From: an uncultured Eubacterium sp.
GTDB taxonomy: Bacteria > Bacillota > Clostridia > Lachnospirales > Lachnospiraceae
DNA: 62,812 bases
Assembly (NCBI GenBank): GCA_934316925.1
Contig: CAKREC010000008.1
Location: forward strand, 1 to 62,812
Reading direction: 5' to 3'
The position numbers and the translations under genes were made by a program. The notes under the pieces are model-generated. The model was given only the letters and a program-made list of their open reading frames with translations. It was not told where the DNA came from and searched no databases. Positions 1-7,747 of this stretch are shown here, piece after piece. Within the stretch, counting starts at the first letter, position 1, and every line of letters starts with the position of its first letter.

Positions 1-2
1 AA

Positions 3-782
3 GTTAAAGTCAAAAAGGCTACACTTGTCCGTACACCGGTGGCAACAAATGATGTCGTAAAAACAACGGAAAAACCGAGTTCTACTGCGGTAGTTACGAT
101 GCCTTCTGTTCCTACACAAACTCCGACGGATGGACAGGATAAACCGCAGGAGCCAGAAAAAACACCGACAGCAACACCAACGGCAAAGCCAACGGCGACC
201 CCGACGGTAACACCAACGGCAGCCCCGACGGTGACACCAACGGCAGCCCCAACGACAGTACCAACAGCACCAACCGTAACGGCAGCTCCGACGGTGGCAC
301 CAACAACGACCGCCGCGGTGACAACGCCGACGGTAACCCCAGCGGCAACAGTGACTCCGGTACCAACAGTGACTCCGGTACCAACGGTGACTCCGACCCC
401 GACGGCTTCCCCGGATCAGACGACACCAGTGGAGTCTACAGATCAGACAACGAAGACGGAAGTGCAACAGACAGAGATCGTAAGCATGACTTCTGTGATC
501 AAAAAGAAAAAAGCGTCGATAAAGTCTGTTAAGAATAAGAAGGGGAAAAAGATTGTTGTTAAATGCAGAAAAATGTCAGGCGCAGCAGGATATGAAGTTC
601 AATATTCGGCAAACAAGCAGTTTAAAAAGAAAACGAAAAAAATGGGAAGCTCTGTCTCCTTTACATTAAAACGCTTGAAAAAGAAAACTTATTATATCCG
701 TGTGCGTGCATACGATATGGAAAATGGGAAAAAAGTGTATAGCAAGTGGAGTTCGGTTAAAAAAGTAAAAGTGAAAAAATAA
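3..782 (+). CDS. PT-repeat, FnIII-like surface protein, C-terminal part
   Basis: The reading frame is open from base 3 and has no convincing start (the first GTG, at 39, has no ribosome site), so the gene begins outside the window. What is visible is a long Pro/Thr/Ala linker (roughly residues 40-145), built at DNA level from near-identical short repeats, then a basic segment and a C-terminal domain of about 80 residues with beta-strand pattern and the signature GYEVQYS...YYIRVRAY...SKWSS, which is typical of a fibronectin type III-like fold. The same layout recurs in the protein at 44724-45581. An extracellular or wall-associated role is inferred. It ends at a hairpin shared with the convergent sulfotransferase operon. 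Confidence 0.75.
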   Translation, partial: VKVKKATLVRTPVATNDVVKTTEKPSSTAVVTMPSVPTQTPTDGQDKPQEPEKTPTATPTAKPTATPTVTPTAAPTVTPTAAPTTVPTAPTVTAAPTVAPTTTAAVTTPTVTPAATVTPVPTVTPVPTVTPTPTASPDQTTPVESTDQTTKTEVQQTEIVSMTSVIKKKKASIKSVKNKKGKKIVVKCRKMSGAAGYEVQYSANKQFKKKTKKMGSSVSFTLKRLKKKTYYIRVRAYDMENGKKVYSKWSSVKKVKVKK

Positions 783-783
783 A

Positions 784-853
784 AAGAAAGTTCTTTCGTG
801 AGAGACTATAGCTTACAGTGATTCAGTCTCAAGACGAAAGAGCTTTCTTTTTA
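784..853. terminator. Bidirectional terminator between convergent genes
   Basis: A long imperfect hairpin has arms AAAGAAAG..TCTTTCGT..GAGACT and AGTCTC..ACGAAAGA..CTTTCTTT. It is A-rich on the left and T-rich on the right, so it ends in a U-run when read from either strand. It lies between the FnIII-like gene and the last sulfotransferase and can serve both. Confidence 0.8.
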
Positions 854-2440
854 TACATAACAATAAAAAATGTCCATATTATATTTGTTTACACGATAGG
901 CATAGCGTTTGGCTTTATAGGTAAAGGTGCGTATCATTTTACCTTTTGCATCATATTCGCCGTAAGTATGATCCATGCCACTGCTGAATGTGATGTTCCC
1001 GTTGTAATGTTGCACACCACTGACGACACTCGAATAAGGAACGGCGAACTTCTTTACCAGTTTATAGGTATGCTTCTTTTCATTCACAAGATATTTGTAG
1101 TAGTAGGATGCTTTTCCTTTTCGATAGGTTCCTACACCCTTGTATTTTTTCCAGTTAAACGCAGGAAGCGTTTTGGCACTGCCAAAGTTGTTGTTATACA
1201 TATAAACGTAATATTGTCCGGATGGAAGTGTACTGTCTTTTTCGACCGTGATCGTGTGCTGTCCGGCATGACCGACAAATTTTTTCCCGGTCTGTTTTAA
1301 CAGATATTTTTTCAAACTTGTATTGTTATATAGAGTTCCACTGTGGATGATGTAGGTAATCTTTGGCTTTTTGTAAATGTTTTTTACTTTTATGAGAGAA
1401 CTTTCTTCCCGGCTGCTGACGATCAGTTCATTGTTGTTGACCAGATCCAGAGAATTCAGATGCAGCCAGTCAAGTTCTGTACCACCATATGTGTTTTTTC
1501 CACCTTTCCGTTGAACATGTTTTTTTCGGGAAGAGGACATCAACGAAGAGAAATCAATCAGTTTTTTGATCCTTTTTGTTTTGAGATCAACCGAGATGAC
1601 AACATCCTCGATGGTCTTTTTTTTCTTATCATTTACCAGGCAGAGGATTTTTTTATGAGTTTCATCATACATAAAATCATGATGAAGCTGGTAGCCTTTC
1701 AAGGTGATTGTTTTTTCAATCCGCCCCAGACGATTCATGACGGCGAGTTTATTCAAGTTATAGGAAAATACCCACTTGCCGTCAATTGTGAGGATTCGAT
1801 CAGTGCGATAGCCGTTTAAGGGCGTCCGTCCTCTGGAAACACCGTTATTATCATAGTAATAAATATTGGTGGCTTTTGATTTGTCGTGTCCGAGTACCGC
1901 GTAGATCCCGTTGCTGACAGTGGCCTTGCTGGTTCCTTTTTTCACTTTTGTGATCTTTGGGATTACTTTATCCGCCTTTGGCTTGTAGGAAAAGGAGTGT
2001 TCTTCCATCAGATTTTGCGACTCGTCAAAAAACTGAAGCCGAATGTAGTTTGTTTTTCCAACAGCCAGATTGGGGATCAGATACTCGTGTTTGGTTGTCA
2101 ATTGATCTGTTCCATCATTTACCAATTGGCAGGTAATGGTTTCTGCGCCTTTTGCTGTGATCGTGCAGATCACATAAGAAGGCGTTTCTGTAGTTGCATA
2201 ATAGTATAACGAGGTACTCATTGTCCCGTAGGGGTTGAGGACAACGAGTGGATTGGATGGTGTGTGTTCGGTGGTTTTCCACTGAATCAGTTTTGCAGTT
2301 GCTTCTTTTTGGTATGCCTGCGTATAAATGTTCTTTTCTTTATGGCTGATGGTCAGAACGGCAGCTTGTGTGGTTTGATGAAAAATGCAAGCGCCAAAGA
2401 GAAGACCGGCAATCAGCAAAAAAAGTATTCGATGTTTCAT
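851..2440 (-). CDS. Aryl-sulfate sulfotransferase (third of three in the operon)
   Basis: This is an arylsulfotransferase-family protein (ASST/AssT type), which moves sulfate between phenolic donors and acceptors without PAPS. An N-terminal hydrophobic segment (MKHRILFLLIAGLLFG) predicts export or membrane anchoring. It is followed by an Ig-like N-terminal domain with the NPYGT motif, then the beta-propeller. The residues expected at the active site are all present: HHDF, LDWLHLNSLD, SSREES and GQHTITVE, matching H252, H356, R374 and H436 of E. coli AssT. The start at 2440 is chosen because AAAGGA lies just upstream; a longer frame to 2479 would overlap the upstream gene. It is the last gene of a three-gene array on the minus strand, 10 bases after its paralogue. 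Confidence 0.88.
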   Translation of the reverse strand: MKHRILFLLIAGLLFGACIFHQTTQAAVLTISHKEKNIYTQAYQKEATAKLIQWKTTEHTPSNPLVVLNPYGTMSTSLYYYATTETPSYVICTITAKGAETITCQLVNDGTDQLTTKHEYLIPNLAVGKTNYIRLQFFDESQNLMEEHSFSYKPKADKVIPKITKVKKGTSKATVSNGIYAVLGHDKSKATNIYYYDNNGVSRGRTPLNGYRTDRILTIDGKWVFSYNLNKLAVMNRLGRIEKTITLKGYQLHHDFMYDETHKKILCLVNDKKKKTIEDVVISVDLKTKRIKKLIDFSSLMSSSRKKHVQRKGGKNTYGGTELDWLHLNSLDLVNNNELIVSSREESSLIKVKNIYKKPKITYIIHSGTLYNNTSLKKYLLKQTGKKFVGHAGQHTITVEKDSTLPSGQYYVYMYNNNFGSAKTLPAFNWKKYKGVGTYRKGKASYYYKYLVNEKKHTYKLVKKFAVPYSSVVSGVQHYNGNITFSSGMDHTYGEYDAKGKMIRTFTYKAKRYAYRVNKYNMDIFYCYV

Positions 2441-2450
2441 AAAATTCCTT

Positions 2451-4106
2451 TCAGACATAGAAGATGTCTTTAAAATCATATTTGATCACGCGATATGCGT
2501 AACGCTCGGCGGCATATGTGTATGTGCAGATCATGTTTCCGTCCTTGTCGTATTCGCCATAAGTATGATCCATGCCGCTGCTGAATGTGATATTGTTACC
2601 AAAGTAATTTACGCCACTGACGACACTTGAATAAGGAACCTCAAAATGCTGAACCATCTTGTAAGTTCGCTTTTCTTCATCGACTAAAAATTTTGTAAAA
2701 TAGGAGGCATTGCCTTTCCGATAGGTACCAACACCCGGATAGAGACTCCAGTCAAAATTAGGAAGTGTTTTGGCACTGCCAAAATTATTGTCATAGAAGA
2801 ACAGATAATATTGATGTTTTCCGAGACTTTCATCGTGTTCCACTGTGATCGTGTGCTGACCGGCAGGACCGACAATATTTCCTTTCCCTTTGAGGAGAAG
2901 CTTCTCGTATTTTGTTCCCTTGTACAAGGATCCTTTGTGGATCAGATAGTCGATCGAAGGGGTGTCATAGATATTTTTGATCTTGATCAGGACGCTTTCC
3001 TCGCGGCTGCTGAAAATCGCGTCTTTATCGTTGATCATATCCAGTGAATTCAAATGAAGCCAGTCCAGCTGCGTTCCGCCATAGGTGTTTTTACCATTCT
3101 TACGCTGAACGGACATATCACGCATATCCTGAAGGAGCACTTCAAAGTCTACCAGTTTTTTTACTTTCCCCGTATTCAGATTGACGGAGATAAGTACGTC
3201 TTCGATCGTGTCTTTTTTCGTGTCATTGACCAGACAAAGAAGAACTTTTTTCTTTTTGTCATACATAAAATCATGGTGCAATTTGTACTTTCCAAGATTG
3301 ACTGTCTTTATCACTTTTCCAAGACGGTTGACGATCGCAATGTCCGTCAGACGGTAGGAATAAACCATATTTCCGTTAATCGTCAGGATACGGTCGGTGC
3401 GGTATTGCTCAATCGGTGTCCGTCCACGGCTTACACCATCATTATCATAGTAATAAATGTTTTTGGCTACGGATTTATCATGGCCAAGGACAGCAAAGAG
3501 CCCTTCACTCAATGGAGTGGTACTGTCACCTTTTTCCACGTTTGTGATCGCTGGAATTTTGGAATCTTCCTTTAGTTGTACGGTGTAAGTTTCTTCTTTC
3601 AGCAACTCATCCGATGTATTATAAAAGGAGAGTTTGATCTCATTGGACTGACCGGGAGCCAGTCCGGTGATCAGGTATTCATGTTCAGACGTGACACCAT
3701 CTTCTCCATCATTTTTGAGCCGGTTTTTTAATACAGAACCTTTCTGTGGTGTGATCTGACATTCTACATAGCTTTCCTGCTCGGATCTGGCATAGTAGTA
3801 GAACGATCCGGTGTTGGTTCCATATGGATTCCACACCATAAGTGGATTTTCCGGAGAAAATGAAGTTTTCTGCTTCCAGTTTTCAAGTTGCTGTTCTGCT
3901 TCGTTTTGATATTCTTCTGAGTACACTTTTTTTTCTGTGTGTTTTATCTTCTTGATCGTGCAGTTGGAACCGCTAACGCGCATCGTTGAGGAGCTTTTTT
4001 GTGTCTTTGTTGTGCTTTTTTTTGTTTTCTGAAAAATAAAAGCAGCAACAAGGGCAAGTAACACAAGAAAAACAGAGGTTATGCATATCAAGATCTTTTT
4101 GTTCAT
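2451..4106 (-). CDS. Aryl-sulfate sulfotransferase (second of three)
   Basis: A full-length ASST paralogue of about 551 residues. Residues 4-26 form a single membrane anchor, so the catalytic part should lie outside the membrane. Residues about 60-190 are the Ig-like domain (NPYGT near 93-97), and the rest is the propeller. Candidate catalytic residues are H277/H278 (HHDF), H351 (WLHLN), R368 (SSRE) and H418 (GQHT), the last being the equivalent of the sulfated histidine. The start MNKKILIC at 4106 is preferred over an upstream ATG at 4121, because AAGGAG sits six bases before it and inside the alternative frame. The physiological sulfate donor cannot be told from sequence; host or dietary aryl sulfates are an inference. 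Confidence 0.9.
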   Translation of the reverse strand: MNKKILICITSVFLVLLALVAAFIFQKTKKSTTKTQKSSSTMRVSGSNCTIKKIKHTEKKVYSEEYQNEAEQQLENWKQKTSFSPENPLMVWNPYGTNTGSFYYYARSEQESYVECQITPQKGSVLKNRLKNDGEDGVTSEHEYLITGLAPGQSNEIKLSFYNTSDELLKEETYTVQLKEDSKIPAITNVEKGDSTTPLSEGLFAVLGHDKSVAKNIYYYDNDGVSRGRTPIEQYRTDRILTINGNMVYSYRLTDIAIVNRLGKVIKTVNLGKYKLHHDFMYDKKKKVLLCLVNDTKKDTIEDVLISVNLNTGKVKKLVDFEVLLQDMRDMSVQRKNGKNTYGGTQLDWLHLNSLDMINDKDAIFSSREESVLIKIKNIYDTPSIDYLIHKGSLYKGTKYEKLLLKGKGNIVGPAGQHTITVEHDESLGKHQYYLFFYDNNFGSAKTLPNFDWSLYPGVGTYRKGNASYFTKFLVDEEKRTYKMVQHFEVPYSSVVSGVNYFGNNITFSSGMDHTYGEYDKDGNMICTYTYAAERYAYRVIKYDFKDIFYV

Positions 4107-4121
4107 TGGTTTCTCCTTCAT

Positions 4122-5792
4122 TTAACGATAGTAAAATCCTTTAAAATCATATTTTAAAATACGGTAGGAATATTTGTTGGCATTGTAGTAGAATGTGCGG
4201 ATCATGTTTCCATCGGAATCATATTCTCCAAAACATTTACTCATGCCGCTACTAAAGGCAATGTTTCCGCCAATCTGTTCAACGCTGCTGACAATACTGG
4301 AATACGGCAGTGCAAAACTTTGTACCAGTTCATAGGTGCCTTTCTTTTCATCAACCAGATATTTATAGTAATAGGAGTGCTCGCCTTTGGCAAAGGTACC
4401 AACTCCCGGATACAAACTCCAGTCAAAGGACGGGATCGTGGCAGCATTTCCAAAATTGTTGTTAAACATATACAGATAGTATTGATGAGCGGAAAGAGAA
4501 GAGTCGGTTTCCACTGTGATCGTGTGCTGCCCTGCCTGTCCGATAAAATCTCCTACTTTTTTCAACTGAAGAGAAGCATATTTCGTTCCGGTATAAAGAC
4601 TTCCTCCATGAATAATGTAGTCGATCTGAGGGGAGTTATACAATTTGGAAATTTTGATCAGGGAGCTGTGTTCGCGGCTGCTCAAAATGATCTCTCCGTC
4701 TGAGATGATATCCAAAGAATTGAAATGGATCCAGTCAAGTTCGGTACCACCATATGTGTTTTTTCCACCGTCACGCTGAACAGCGCTGGCGCGAAACTCC
4801 GGCATCAGTTTTTCAAAGTCTATAAGTTCGGTCACCGTACCGGTCTCACAATCAATACGGATCAACCGGTCTTCGATGGTGTCTGCCCCGTTCTTGTTGG
4901 CGAGAGCGAGAATTGCGTTCTGTTTTTGGTCGTAAATAAAATCGTGATGGAATTCGTAATCGGGAACAACGATCGTTTTTTCTACGCGCCCGAGACGGTT
5001 GACAAATGCAATTTTATTGAGGTCGTATGAGTAAACCATCTGATCGCCAATAAACAGGAGGCGGTCTGTCCGATATCCGTTTAATGGGATACGGCCACGG
5101 GAAACCCCTTCATTGTCAAAAAGGTAGATATTTGCTGCCGTGGATTTGTCGTGGCCTAACAGGGCAAAAAGACCGTCACTAAGAGCGGCGCTGCTGCTTC
5201 CGTACTGTGCATTTTCCACCTGTGGGATCTGGTCATCTGCTGCAGGAGTATAACAAAATTGTGTTTTGGCAAGCAAGACTTTATTTTCATTATAAAATTC
5301 CATATAAATATAATTTTTCTTTCCTGGCACAAGACCGATCAGTTGATAGGCGTGCTCAGTCACATATTTTTGTGAATCATCGGTAGCCAGGGTATGTTCT
5401 AAAATGGAAGAACCATCTGCGACAATACGGCATTTTGCATAGGTAGGTTCGTCCGTTTTCGTATAGTAATACAAAGAGGTTGTATTGGTGCCATATGGAT
5501 TTTCGATGACTAATGGGGCTGTGGGGGTGTATTCACCGGCCTTTTTTAAAGTGTCGATCTGTTCGTCCGCCTCTGCCTGATATTTTTCGGTGTAGATATC
5601 GGTTTGTGCATGTTTCACGGACTGAATATCAACGGAAAGTTCCTGACATATGGTTTTTACCTGTTTGGTATTGGCGGCCATCGTTGTTCTGGCAATATAG
5701 ATACTACCGATGATGGCGGTCAGTAAAAGACAAAATCCAAGGATAATAAGCAGGTTTTTTTCCGGATTATTCTGTTTTACATTTTGTTTCAT
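4122..5792 (-). CDS. Aryl-sulfate sulfotransferase (first of three)
   Basis: First gene of the array, 556 residues, with a strong GGAGG ribosome site. A hydrophobic helix near residues 14-34 follows a short charged cytoplasmic stretch, giving a type II anchored topology. The catalytic set is conserved: EFHHDF, LDWIHFNSLD, SSREHS and GQHTITVE. It differs from the other two in substitutions around these motifs (WIHFN for WLHLN, SSREH for SSREE), which may mean a different acceptor range. No DsbA-like partner gene is present, unlike the E. coli assT locus. A possible promoter (TTGTCA, 16 bases, TATCCT) lies on the minus strand at 5819-5846. Confidence 0.9.
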   Translation of the reverse strand: MKQNVKQNNPEKNLLIILGFCLLLTAIIGSIYIARTTMAANTKQVKTICQELSVDIQSVKHAQTDIYTEKYQAEADEQIDTLKKAGEYTPTAPLVIENPYGTNTTSLYYYTKTDEPTYAKCRIVADGSSILEHTLATDDSQKYVTEHAYQLIGLVPGKKNYIYMEFYNENKVLLAKTQFCYTPAADDQIPQVENAQYGSSSAALSDGLFALLGHDKSTAANIYLFDNEGVSRGRIPLNGYRTDRLLFIGDQMVYSYDLNKIAFVNRLGRVEKTIVVPDYEFHHDFIYDQKQNAILALANKNGADTIEDRLIRIDCETGTVTELIDFEKLMPEFRASAVQRDGGKNTYGGTELDWIHFNSLDIISDGEIILSSREHSSLIKISKLYNSPQIDYIIHGGSLYTGTKYASLQLKKVGDFIGQAGQHTITVETDSSLSAHQYYLYMFNNNFGNAATIPSFDWSLYPGVGTFAKGEHSYYYKYLVDEKKGTYELVQSFALPYSSIVSSVEQIGGNIAFSSGMSKCFGEYDSDGNMIRTFYYNANKYSYRILKYDFKGFYYR

Positions 5793-5818
5793 ATTGCTAC
5801 CTCCAAATTACGATTATG

Positions 5819-5846
5819 AGGATAGAGTAAAAAACAAAATTGACAA
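5819..5846 (-). promoter_or_regulatory. Possible promoter of the sulfotransferase operon
   Basis: Read on the minus strand, TTGTCA (5841-5846) and TATCCT (5819-5824) are separated by 16 bases and followed after about 25 bases by the ribosome site of the first sulfotransferase. A second TTGACA further upstream overlaps the U-run of the marR terminator and forms an inverted repeat with TGTCAA. The call is moderate because the spacer is short. Confidence 0.45.
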
Positions 5847-5868
5847 AACCAGTTCAATAATATGTCAA

Positions 5869-5912
5869 AAATAAGAAAAATGGCAACTGATCCACATAGT
5901 GTCAGTTGCCAT
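5869..5912 (-). terminator. Terminator of the esterase-marR operon
   Basis: The arms ATGGCAACTGA (5880-5890) and TCAGTTGCCAT (5902-5912) form a perfect 11-bp stem. Read on the minus strand it is followed by TTTTTCTTATTTTT, so it ends transcripts coming from marR before the sulfotransferase operon. Confidence 0.85.
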
Positions 5913-5926
5913 CTAAGTAATAAAAT

Positions 5927-6346
5927 TTAAGAAAGATTTTGTGTTACACGTTCCATTAATGAAAATAATTGCGAAATCTCTTCGTCTGAAAAATTCTGAA
6001 GACATCGTTTCTCTAAAATTTCAAATTCGTTATAAACGATATCTGCCTTTTTTTTGCCAGCCTCTGTAAGGTGAATACGAAATCCTCGTTTTCCACCAGA
6101 TACGTGAACTTTTTCCCGATAGATCAAATCGTTTTTTCCCATTTTAGATAGTAAATTAGTCATGGTGGGTGGTGTAACTTTGCATATTTCAGCTAACTCC
6201 TTTTGGAGCAGTCCATCTTTGGAACGGAGAATATACAGAATTTTCGGATGTCCATCGGAAAAATTCAGATTTCGAAAAATTTCGTAGCGGCATTTTGTAT
6301 GCGCAGCAGACAATTCCAAAAGATGAAGAAAAAGTTTTTGATACAT
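5927..6346 (-). CDS. MarR-family transcriptional regulator
   Basis: A 139-residue winged-helix regulator. Residues about 30-100 contain the helix-turn-helix (LLQKELAEICKVTPPTMTNLLSKMGKNDLIYRE) and the wing (VSGGKRGFRIHLTEAGKK), as in MarR/SlyA proteins. It lies 18 bases downstream of the secreted esterase on the same strand, with its GGAGG directly after that gene's stop, so the two are almost surely co-transcribed. TTAG/CTAA inverted repeats between the esterase promoter and its start are the natural candidate operator, which would make the operon autoregulated. The ligand is unknown; a phenolic compound would fit an esterase next to aryl sulfotransferases, but that is inference. Confidence 0.88.
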   Translation of the reverse strand: MYQKLFLHLLELSAAHTKCRYEIFRNLNFSDGHPKILYILRSKDGLLQKELAEICKVTPPTMTNLLSKMGKNDLIYREKVHVSGGKRGFRIHLTEAGKKKADIVYNEFEILEKRCLQNFSDEEISQLFSLMERVTQNLS

Positions 6347-6364
6347 TGTGATGGTATTCCCTCC

Positions 6365-7573
6365 TTATGCAAAGATACGTTTTGCAAAGTTATAAAACGC
6401 ATTTCCGGAAACATTTGCATCGTGGCCACCGGCTTTGCGGTACCATATGTGCTTTGTGCCGTTTGCCTCCAGAGCAGAGTGATATGTGCTTGGATAAGTA
6501 GTTACGATCGTATCATTTTTTGCAGCCACGATCAAGAGCAGCGTGTTATCTTTATAGGGATCGTTGAGTTTAAAAGTATCCTTTGTAAAGAGCCCGTTTT
6601 CGGAAACACCGTTGGCTTTGTATGCAAAAAGTCCAGGGGCAGGACAAAAGCCACCAATATAACCGAAAGTATCCTGCATGGAAAGACCAATATATAAAGC
6701 GGTCCTGCCACCCATGGAAAAGCCAGCGATAGCAGTATTTTCACGCCCCTCTCTGATGGAATAATTCTCTTTGATATATGGCATAAGATTATCTTTTAGA
6801 TCATTGATAAAGTTGTCAAAAGCCTGATAATTGCTGAGGGAAAATGCATCACCTACATAAGTGTCATTCTCTCTTGCACGGCAGTTCGGTAAAACAAGGA
6901 TCATTTCTTTTGCAGTTCCGGCGGCGATCATATTGCCAAGAATAGTAGGGGCATTGATGTTTAGCCAATCCGTATGATCCTGTCCTAAACCGTGAAGGAG
7001 ATAACATACAGGATAGGTTTTGTTTTTATCGTAATTGGGTGGAAGTACAACGGCACAAGTACGATTTTTCCGGGTAGTAGTAGAATAGTATTGTTTGATC
7101 TCGACGGTGCCATATGTTACATTGTTTTTTTTCTGGCGGTAATCCGATGGTGTCTTATAGTAGATATCTCCGTCTGTGTAATCGGGCTTCAAGCCACCAT
7201 TATTGCTAGTGACCTTTTTGTTTTTAACTGTAACTTTACAGGTATATGTTTTTTTATTTAACTTTGCCATGATCTTAACGGTTCCTTTCTTTTTTGCTTT
7301 TACCATGCCTTTTTTTGAAACAGTTGCAATCTTTTTATTGCTGGACTTCCAGATGATTTTCTTTTTTTCTTTTTTCGTAGTGGATTGTAAGGATAATTTC
7401 TTTTTTTGACCCACTTTCAAAGTGATTTTTTTGCTACTGATTTTCTTTTTGGGTGTTGATGATTTTTTTTTCGCTTGTACGTCAGGTGTTGTACAATGGA
7501 AGATCGGTTGTGCACTGATAATACAGGCAATGCAGCTGAGAGCTATGGTTGTGATAAGTTGTTTCTTTTTCAT
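6365..7573 (-). CDS. Secreted Ig-like (BIG2) plus esterase D-type hydrolase
   Basis: A 402-residue exported protein. A signal peptide (residues 1-34) is followed by a very lysine-rich bacterial Ig-like domain (about 45-117, ITLKVGQKKKL...IWKSSNKKIATVSKKGMVKAKKKGTVKI) and a C-terminal alpha/beta-hydrolase of the Esterase D / feruloyl-acetylxylan esterase group. The catalytic triad can be read as S286 (GFSMGG), D354 (AAKNDT) and H384 (GGHD), with the oxyanion-hole region at LLHGLGQDH. Such enzymes remove acyl or feruloyl groups from plant polysaccharides; the exact substrate is not visible. marR follows in the same transcript. Confidence 0.85.
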   Translation of the reverse strand: MKKKQLITTIALSCIACIISAQPIFHCTTPDVQAKKKSSTPKKKISSKKITLKVGQKKKLSLQSTTKKEKKKIIWKSSNKKIATVSKKGMVKAKKKGTVKIMAKLNKKTYTCKVTVKNKKVTSNNGGLKPDYTDGDIYYKTPSDYRQKKNNVTYGTVEIKQYYSTTTRKNRTCAVVLPPNYDKNKTYPVCYLLHGLGQDHTDWLNINAPTILGNMIAAGTAKEMILVLPNCRARENDTYVGDAFSLSNYQAFDNFINDLKDNLMPYIKENYSIREGRENTAIAGFSMGGRTALYIGLSMQDTFGYIGGFCPAPGLFAYKANGVSENGLFTKDTFKLNDPYKDNTLLLIVAAKNDTIVTTYPSTYHSALEANGTKHIWYRKAGGHDANVSGNAFYNFAKRIFA

Positions 7574-7598
7574 AAATATTTTACCTCCAATACATTAA

Positions 7599-7623
7599 AT
7601 TAGTAACTTAATTAGAAAACTAA
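7599..7623. promoter_or_regulatory. Candidate MarR operator
   Basis: Between the -10 box and the ribosome site of the esterase-marR operon the minus strand carries TTAGTTTTCTAA followed at once by TTAAGTTACTAA, two overlapping TTAG/CTAA-type inverted repeats. The position, just downstream of the start of transcription, suits a repressor roadblock. Binding by the operon's own MarR is inference. Confidence 0.5.
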
Positions 7624-7631
7624 CTGATACA

Positions 7632-7659
7632 ACTATATCATAAACTGAAAAAAAGTCAA
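7632..7659 (-). promoter_or_regulatory. Promoter of the esterase-marR operon
   Basis: On the minus strand TTGACT (7654-7659) is followed after 16 bases by TATAGT (7632-7637), in a T-rich context. It lies upstream of the candidate MarR operator and of the ribosome site GGAGG before the esterase. Confidence 0.6.
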
Positions 7660-7682
7660 TATCTATGTTAGCAATGATTTCC

Positions 7683-7711
7683 TTGTATTTACCTTGACGC
7701 AATGGTAAGAT
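7683..7711 (+). promoter_or_regulatory. Promoter with spacer inverted repeat before the ABC operon
   Basis: TTGTAT (7683-7688), 17 bases, TAAGAT (7706-7711). The spacer contains the inverted repeat TTACC (7689-7693) / GGTAA (7704-7708). An inverted repeat filling the promoter spacer is the usual placement for MerR-type activators, but no merR gene is in the window. A plain repressor site is equally possible. Confidence 0.45.
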
Positions 7712-7747
7712 GAAATCAGGAACAAAAGGGACGATATGGAGGAGTTT

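Noticed and set aside
112..426. Minus-strand frame across the PT linker
   Set aside because: It is the shadow of the repeat-rich coding strand, without ribosome site, and encodes only low-complexity Ser/Leu/Pro sequence.
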